Source: Treponema sp. (GTDB lineage: Bacteria; Spirochaetota; Spirochaetia; Treponematales; Breznakiellaceae). From it: a DNA stretch of 34,660 nucleotides. The stretch lies in the NCBI GenBank assembly GCA_031275035.1, contig JAISPH010000148.1, forward strand, positions 1-34,660. The letters are read 5' to 3'. The translations under genes were made by a program, and so were the position numbers. A model generated the notes under the pieces. It searched no databases. It worked only from the letters and a program-made list of their open reading frames with translations, and had not been told where the DNA came from. Position 1 is the stretch's first letter. Each line of letters starts with the position of its first letter. Shown here one piece after another: positions 32,534 to 34,660 of the stretch.

Positions 32534-34660
32534 ATGAAAGCGGCATTGCAATTTTATACGGGAACCAGCGAGGAATGGGAATCCATAAACCCCAAGCCCT
32601 ACGACGCGGTATGGTGCATCGAGGTACTGTCCGGCGGGAGGCGGCTGCTCAAGATTGGCAACGGGAATGACCGGTGGAACGACCTTGAGTATATGGACGA
32701 GAGCTACATCAAGGGCCTGCCGGAGAACCTGGATGAGCTGGCGGCGTCTATTGCCGACGAGCGGGCCCGGGCGCAGATCGAGGAGGGCCGGCTGCAGGGG
32801 GCTATCGAGGCCGAGACGGAGCGGGCGGCGGGGGCGGAGCAGGCGAACGCCCTGGCCGCCGCCGCGGCCCAGCAAACGGCGGATGACAACAACCTCTTAA
32901 GCGGGGCGCTCGCGGGGGATGTGGAGACCTTAAAAATAACCCTGACCAAGAGCGAGGGGTCCACCATCGACATATCCCTCGCGGACCTCGAGACGCTTTT
33001 CCTCCGCCGGTCGGCGGCCCATGATAACGGCGCCACCAGTATCGGCAACGAACCGGGAAACGACGGTTTCTCGCTCCGCTCCACGGAGGACGATACGAAC
33101 AGCGCCGGGGGCATTGAGACCAATACCGCGGCGGGGAATCCCCTGGCAGCCGGGATGTACCTGAAGCACAATGTCAACGCCGACGACAACGTCCGGGTCC
33201 TCCTCCTTAATAACGGGACTACCAAGCGGGCCTACCTCCTCAAGGACAAGGCGGTTCCCCTCACCCGGGGGGAAGTAGACCCCGATGACGAACTGTGGAA
33301 TAAAAAAGAAATCCAGAACGCCATCAACGACGCCATCGCCGGGTTCTCTACAGGACTCAAGATGCCCGTATCCCTGGACATGGAGAGCCATCTGCCGGAC
33401 CCCGCCACGGCGGAGACCGGGGACTATTACCGTATTTCCAATATGGACGTATCCATGCCGGGGCAATCGGGGGAAGCCTGGTTCAACCCGGACATATCGA
33501 CCACGGCGTGGCAGAAAACCATCAACGCGGCCTTCGCGCCGGATAACACGACCCTCGAATTAAACGGGGACGGCCAGCTTGCGATTAAGGCGGACGTGCA
33601 GGCGCTCATTGACGGGGCGGTCCAGGAGGAGCAGGTCGTTACGACGCCGGTTACCGGCAGTGCGACGGATACCGAGGTCCTGTCGGCGAAAAATGTCTTT
33701 GACCACATCCTGGGGGAGGCGGTGGCCGCCCTGCGCGACGGGTTCGCCACGAAGCGGGTCGTGCCGGCGCTCAACCAGCTGTTTGATGAAGCGGGCAAGA
33801 TAAAGAAGCCCTTTACCTACCTGGTGGACAGCGACGAGGCCCTGGCGGACTGGGCGAACAATGTACGGACGGACGGCCAGGACTATACCGCGGTGCTCAT
33901 CGCGCCGGGGACGTGGACGAGCGCCGTCGAGGTGAACCTGACCACGAGCGGCACCAAGGTCGTGGTAGGGATGCCGGGGAGCACGCTGTCGTTTACGAGC
34001 CGGTACGGGCTCAGGTACACCACGCTGCCCACGACCACCGACTACCGCATGGAGGGGGTGAAGGTGGAGGTAAACCCGAGCCCCACGAGCGGCGATTTCG
34101 CCGGCGCCTTCGCTTACTGCGCCAACCTGACGGGCTGCACCGGCGCCGTTACCACGGCGGGCACGAACCTCGAAGCCGCCCCCTTCGCCTACTGCGTCAA
34201 CCTGACGGGCTGCACGGGAACGGCTCACGGCGAAGGCGTCGGCATCGGCTTCAGCAACTGCGCCATCCTGACGGCCTGCACCGGGACGGGCACCGGCGAA
34301 GAGATCGGCTACGGCTTCTACAGCTGCCGGGGGATGCTCCAGAACCAGCCGGGGGATACGCCGAGTACCACGGCGGCCTACGGCAGCTGCTACGTCTCCA
34401 TCTCCGGGAGCGGCCCCGCGCCGTCGGACACGGCCCTGGGCGGCTGGAACAAAGGCGCGGGGGCTCCCACGGATCCGCTGCCGGTAGCCAACGGGGGGAC
34501 CGGGGCGGACACGGCGGCGCAGGCGCGGGTAAATCTGGGGATAGAGGGCGGTATATCGCAGTTTACCTACCTGGTGGACAGCGACGAGGCCCTGGCGGAC
34601 TGGGCGAACAATGTACGGACGGACGGCCAGGACTATACCGCGGTGCTCATCGCGCCGGGG
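32534..34660 (+). CDS. Tail fibre protein, 3' end beyond window (709 residues visible)
   Basis: ATG 32534 has GAGGAGG at 32521-32527, and the frame is open to the window edge. The N-terminus has K-I-G-N-G-N-D-R-W-N-D-L-E-Y-M, a fibre base motif, then an Ala/Glu-rich coiled coil (~75-120). Residues ~526-600 carry Cys repeats of the type F-x2-C-x2-L-T-x-C-T-G. At about 645-665 comes P-V-A-N-G-G-T-G-A-D-T-A-A-Q-A-R-V-N-L-G-I, the well-known fibre shaft motif. Residues 427-459 recur exactly at 677-709. The protein should be the receptor-binding fibre attached to the tail nozzle. It follows the minus-strand island, which separates it from the other virion genes. Confidence 0.9.
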   Translation, partial: MKAALQFYTGTSEEWESINPKPYDAVWCIEVLSGGRRLLKIGNGNDRWNDLEYMDESYIKGLPENLDELAASIADERARAQIEEGRLQGAIEAETERAAGAEQANALAAAAAQQTADDNNLLSGALAGDVETLKITLTKSEGSTIDISLADLETLFLRRSAAHDNGATSIGNEPGNDGFSLRSTEDDTNSAGGIETNTAAGNPLAAGMYLKHNVNADDNVRVLLLNNGTTKRAYLLKDKAVPLTRGEVDPDDELWNKKEIQNAINDAIAGFSTGLKMPVSLDMESHLPDPATAETGDYYRISNMDVSMPGQSGEAWFNPDISTTAWQKTINAAFAPDNTTLELNGDGQLAIKADVQALIDGAVQEEQVVTTPVTGSATDTEVLSAKNVFDHILGEAVAALRDGFATKRVVPALNQLFDEAGKIKKPFTYLVDSDEALADWANNVRTDGQDYTAVLIAPGTWTSAVEVNLTTSGTKVVVGMPGSTLSFTSRYGLRYTTLPTTTDYRMEGVKVEVNPSPTSGDFAGAFAYCANLTGCTGAVTTAGTNLEAAPFAYCVNLTGCTGTAHGEGVGIGFSNCAILTACTGTGTGEEIGYGFYSCRGMLQNQPGDTPSTTAAYGSCYVSISGSGPAPSDTALGGWNKGAGAPTDPLPVANGGTGADTAAQARVNLGIEGGISQFTYLVDSDEALADWANNVRTDGQDYTAVLIAPG
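33812..33910 (+). repeat. 99-bp direct repeat in tail fibre, copy 1
   Basis: Identical over all 99 bases to 34562-34660, at an offset of exactly 750 bases, in the same reading frame. It encodes 33 residues beginning with the segment FTYLVDSDEALADW. Confidence 0.97.
34109..34331 (+). repeat. Cys-rich repeats in tail fibre
   Basis: Three full and one partial unit of about 21-26 residues share F-x-x-C-x-x-L-T-x-C-T-G, with Thr/Gly-rich linkers (for example FAYCANLTGCTG, FAYCVNLTGCTG, FSNCAILTACTG, FYSCRGM). Paired cysteines in each unit could stabilise a beta-solenoid-like shaft. Confidence 0.8.
34562..34660 (+). repeat. 99-bp direct repeat in tail fibre, copy 2, cut by window end
   Basis: Exact copy of 33812-33910 that runs into the last base of the window. 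The true length of the repeat is unknown since the sequence ends inside it. Confidence 0.97.

Noticed and set aside
32534..34660. Diversity-generating retroelement (as in BPP-1) targeting the fibre
   Set aside because: No reverse transcriptase, template repeat or accessory gene is visible; the 99-bp repeat is exact, without the adenine-specific changes expected.

Overview
The window looks like most of one tailed-phage or prophage genome with a short-tailed (podovirus-type) virion. Nearly everything is on the + strand in tightly packed, often ATGA/GTGA-coupled genes. The bulk is GC-rich. The virion gene order is: small and large terminase, head-tail connector (portal), small genes, scaffold, major capsid, Bbp16-like protein, tail tube A-like, tail tube B-like, three internal/ejection proteins, then a tail fibre. 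This resembles the Bordetella phage BPP-1 style of podovirus virion. I see no integrase, repressor, DNA polymerase, RNA polymerase, lysis cassette or tRNA. The host cannot be proven from the sequence; a gut spirochaete (Treponema-like) is only an impression.

Layout. 1-550: 5'-truncated gene of 18-bp tandem repeats, which are hexapeptide (left-handed beta-helix) repeats in the correct frame. 560-6784: early/accessory genes, namely a small membrane protein, a Cys-cluster protein, an HELAHH metallopeptidase, a gene broken or frameshifted at a run of seven G, a ParB-like protein with an internal Cys cluster, four small AT-richer unknowns, an HNH endonuclease and a DnaB N-terminal-like protein. 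6806-8302: D5-type primase-helicase. 8303-8832: a noncoding stretch with at least nine copies of TCCGTCAC in both orientations and a long inverted repeat around an AT-rich core, the best candidate for a replication origin or master operator. 8833-9072: small winged-helix protein. 9155-22281: packaging, head and tail genes. 22281-30221: one 2646-residue gene for a polyvalent ejected protein. 30243-32304: AT-rich minus-strand island with a membrane-anchored PIF1-like helicase and a membrane zinc-ribbon protein. 32534 to the window end: tail fibre, still open at the edge.

How it fits together. The early genes handle segregation or regulation, DNA processing and replication. The origin-like array separates them from the virion module. 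The virion genes would build a head, a short tail and an ejection apparatus whose largest part carries enzyme-like domains (HEFAH peptidase-like, a FKEWFGDWE nuclease-associated region, ADP-ribosyltransferase-like) that could act inside the cell on entry. Two additions look like cargo: a Tad2-like (DUF2829) anti-Thoeris gene bounded by an 80-bp direct duplication, and the minus-strand PIF1 island. Both window ends lie in repeats (hexapeptide DNA at the left, an exact 99-bp tail-fibre repeat at the right), so they may be assembly break points.
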